A stretch of 5,111 nt of DNA. It comes from Betaproteobacteria bacterium (GTDB lineage Bacteria > Pseudomonadota > Gammaproteobacteria > Burkholderiales > Burkholderiaceae_C). Positions 4,748-5,111 of this stretch are shown here, piece after piece. Under the pieces are notes generated by a model, which saw only the letters and a list, made by a program, of their open reading frames with translations, was not told the DNA's origin and searched no databases. The first letter of the stretch is position 1. Every line of letters begins with the position of its first letter. The stretch lies in contig JANXLW010000082.1 in the NCBI GenBank assembly GCA_025354965.1, positions 1-5,111 on the forward strand. Direction: 5' to 3'. Both the position numbers and the translations under genes were made by a program.

Positions 4748-5111
4748 TCGCCGCTCTCCAACTCCGGCACCGCCAGCCGCTGGCGGGCCAGTTCAATCGA
4801 ACGGTGCAGCTTGTCTTGCAACACCTCCTTCGCGGGCAGCAGGGTCAGGTAGTCGGCAACGCGGATGTTGCTTTGGTCGAGCTGCAGCAGCTCCACATGC
4901 TCTTCGTTTTTGCCGGTGCACAGAATCAGGCCGATGGGCGTGTTCTCGCCGGGGGCTTGTTCGTGCTTTTCCAGGTAGCGCAGGTACAGCTCCATCTGCC
5001 CCTTGTAGGCGGCCTGGAATTCTCCTATCTTGAGCTCGATGGCCACCAGGCAGCGCAGGCGGCGGTGGTAGAAGAGCAGGTCGATGTAGTAGTCCCGCGT
5101 GTCGATGGTGA
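4744..5111 (-). CDS. YhcG/DUF1016 PD-(D/E)XK nuclease, C-terminal part; runs off right edge
   Basis: The frame is open from the right edge to a TGA at 4746-4744, giving 121 C-terminal residues. It carries the nuclease core: D10 of the visible part in YYIDLLFYHRR, then E25-L-K27 in VAIELKIGEF, followed by YKGQMELYLRYL and PIGLILCTGKNEEHVELLQL, all diagnostic of the YhcG C-terminal domain (PF06250). Family members are usually about 330-380 residues, so roughly two thirds, including the N-terminal helical DUF1016 domain, lies outside. The GTG at 5046 is an internal valine codon, not the start. These nucleases are common inside or beside type I restriction loci, often between hsdM and hsdS. The role there is not established to my knowledge; defence or accessory cleavage is inferred. 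Its C-terminus overlaps the small ORF before hsdS, so it is in the hsdS operon. The 3' end is GC-rich compared with hsdS. Confidence 0.93.
   Translation of the reverse strand, partial: TIDTRDYYIDLLFYHRRLRCLVAIELKIGEFQAAYKGQMELYLRYLEKHEQAPGENTPIGLILCTGKNEEHVELLQLDQSNIRVADYLTLLPAKEVLQDKLHRSIELARQRLAVPELESGE
4754..4759 (-). promoter_or_regulatory. Ribosome binding site for the 40-aa small ORF
   Basis: GGAGAG on the minus strand is 6 nt before the ATG at 4747. It falls inside the final codons of the DUF1016 gene and is the main evidence that the small ORF is translated. Confidence 0.45.

Noticed and set aside
1..5111. CRISPR array, tRNA/rRNA genes, insertion sequence or integrase
   Set aside because: I saw no regularly spaced repeats, RNA gene signatures, transposase motifs or terminal inverted repeats on either strand.

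Overview
The window is 5.1 kb of a bacterial defence-type region. Every gene I can support lies on the minus strand, so transcription runs right to left. No ribosomal, tRNA, transposase or core metabolic gene is visible. Medium-high GC, GC-ending codons in several genes, and the gene families present suggest a proteobacterium, perhaps a beta-proteobacterium of the Burkholderiales. That is an impression from composition and family distribution, not a placement.

Layout in transcription order (right to left). (1) The C-terminal third of a YhcG/DUF1016 PD-(D/E)XK nuclease enters from the right edge (4744-5111). (2) A 40-codon small ORF (4625-4747) shares ATGA overlaps with the gene before and the gene after it. 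(3) hsdS, the specificity subunit of a type I restriction-modification system, follows (3501-4628). (4) A 238-bp spacer holds a long perfect-stem hairpin and a probable promoter. (5) An XRE-HTH/ImmA-IrrE zinc-peptidase regulator (2114-3262) overlaps (6) a DUF4411 PIN-like ribonuclease (1651-2127). The pair looks like a toxin-antitoxin module. (7) A 35-codon small ORF (1532-1639) is coupled by ATGA to (8) an OLD/ABC-like AAA ATPase (294-1535). (9) Three bases later begins a GTG-start gene (1-290) that runs off the left edge and carries a D...ExK restriction-nuclease-like motif.

My reading is a type I RM locus (hsdM probably to the right, hsdR perhaps to the left, neither visible) with other defence modules next to it: a PIN/ImmA toxin-antitoxin pair and an ATPase-nuclease pair. 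The ATPase-nuclease pair is the most interesting part. It resembles the ATPase-plus-nuclease logic of Septu, PARIS or OLD/Gabija systems, but its nuclease does not look like the HNH or TOPRIM partners of those systems. I cannot assign it to a named system from sequence alone. Genes from the regulator to the left edge overlap or lie within 11 bases of each other, so they probably form one transcript starting just upstream of 3262.
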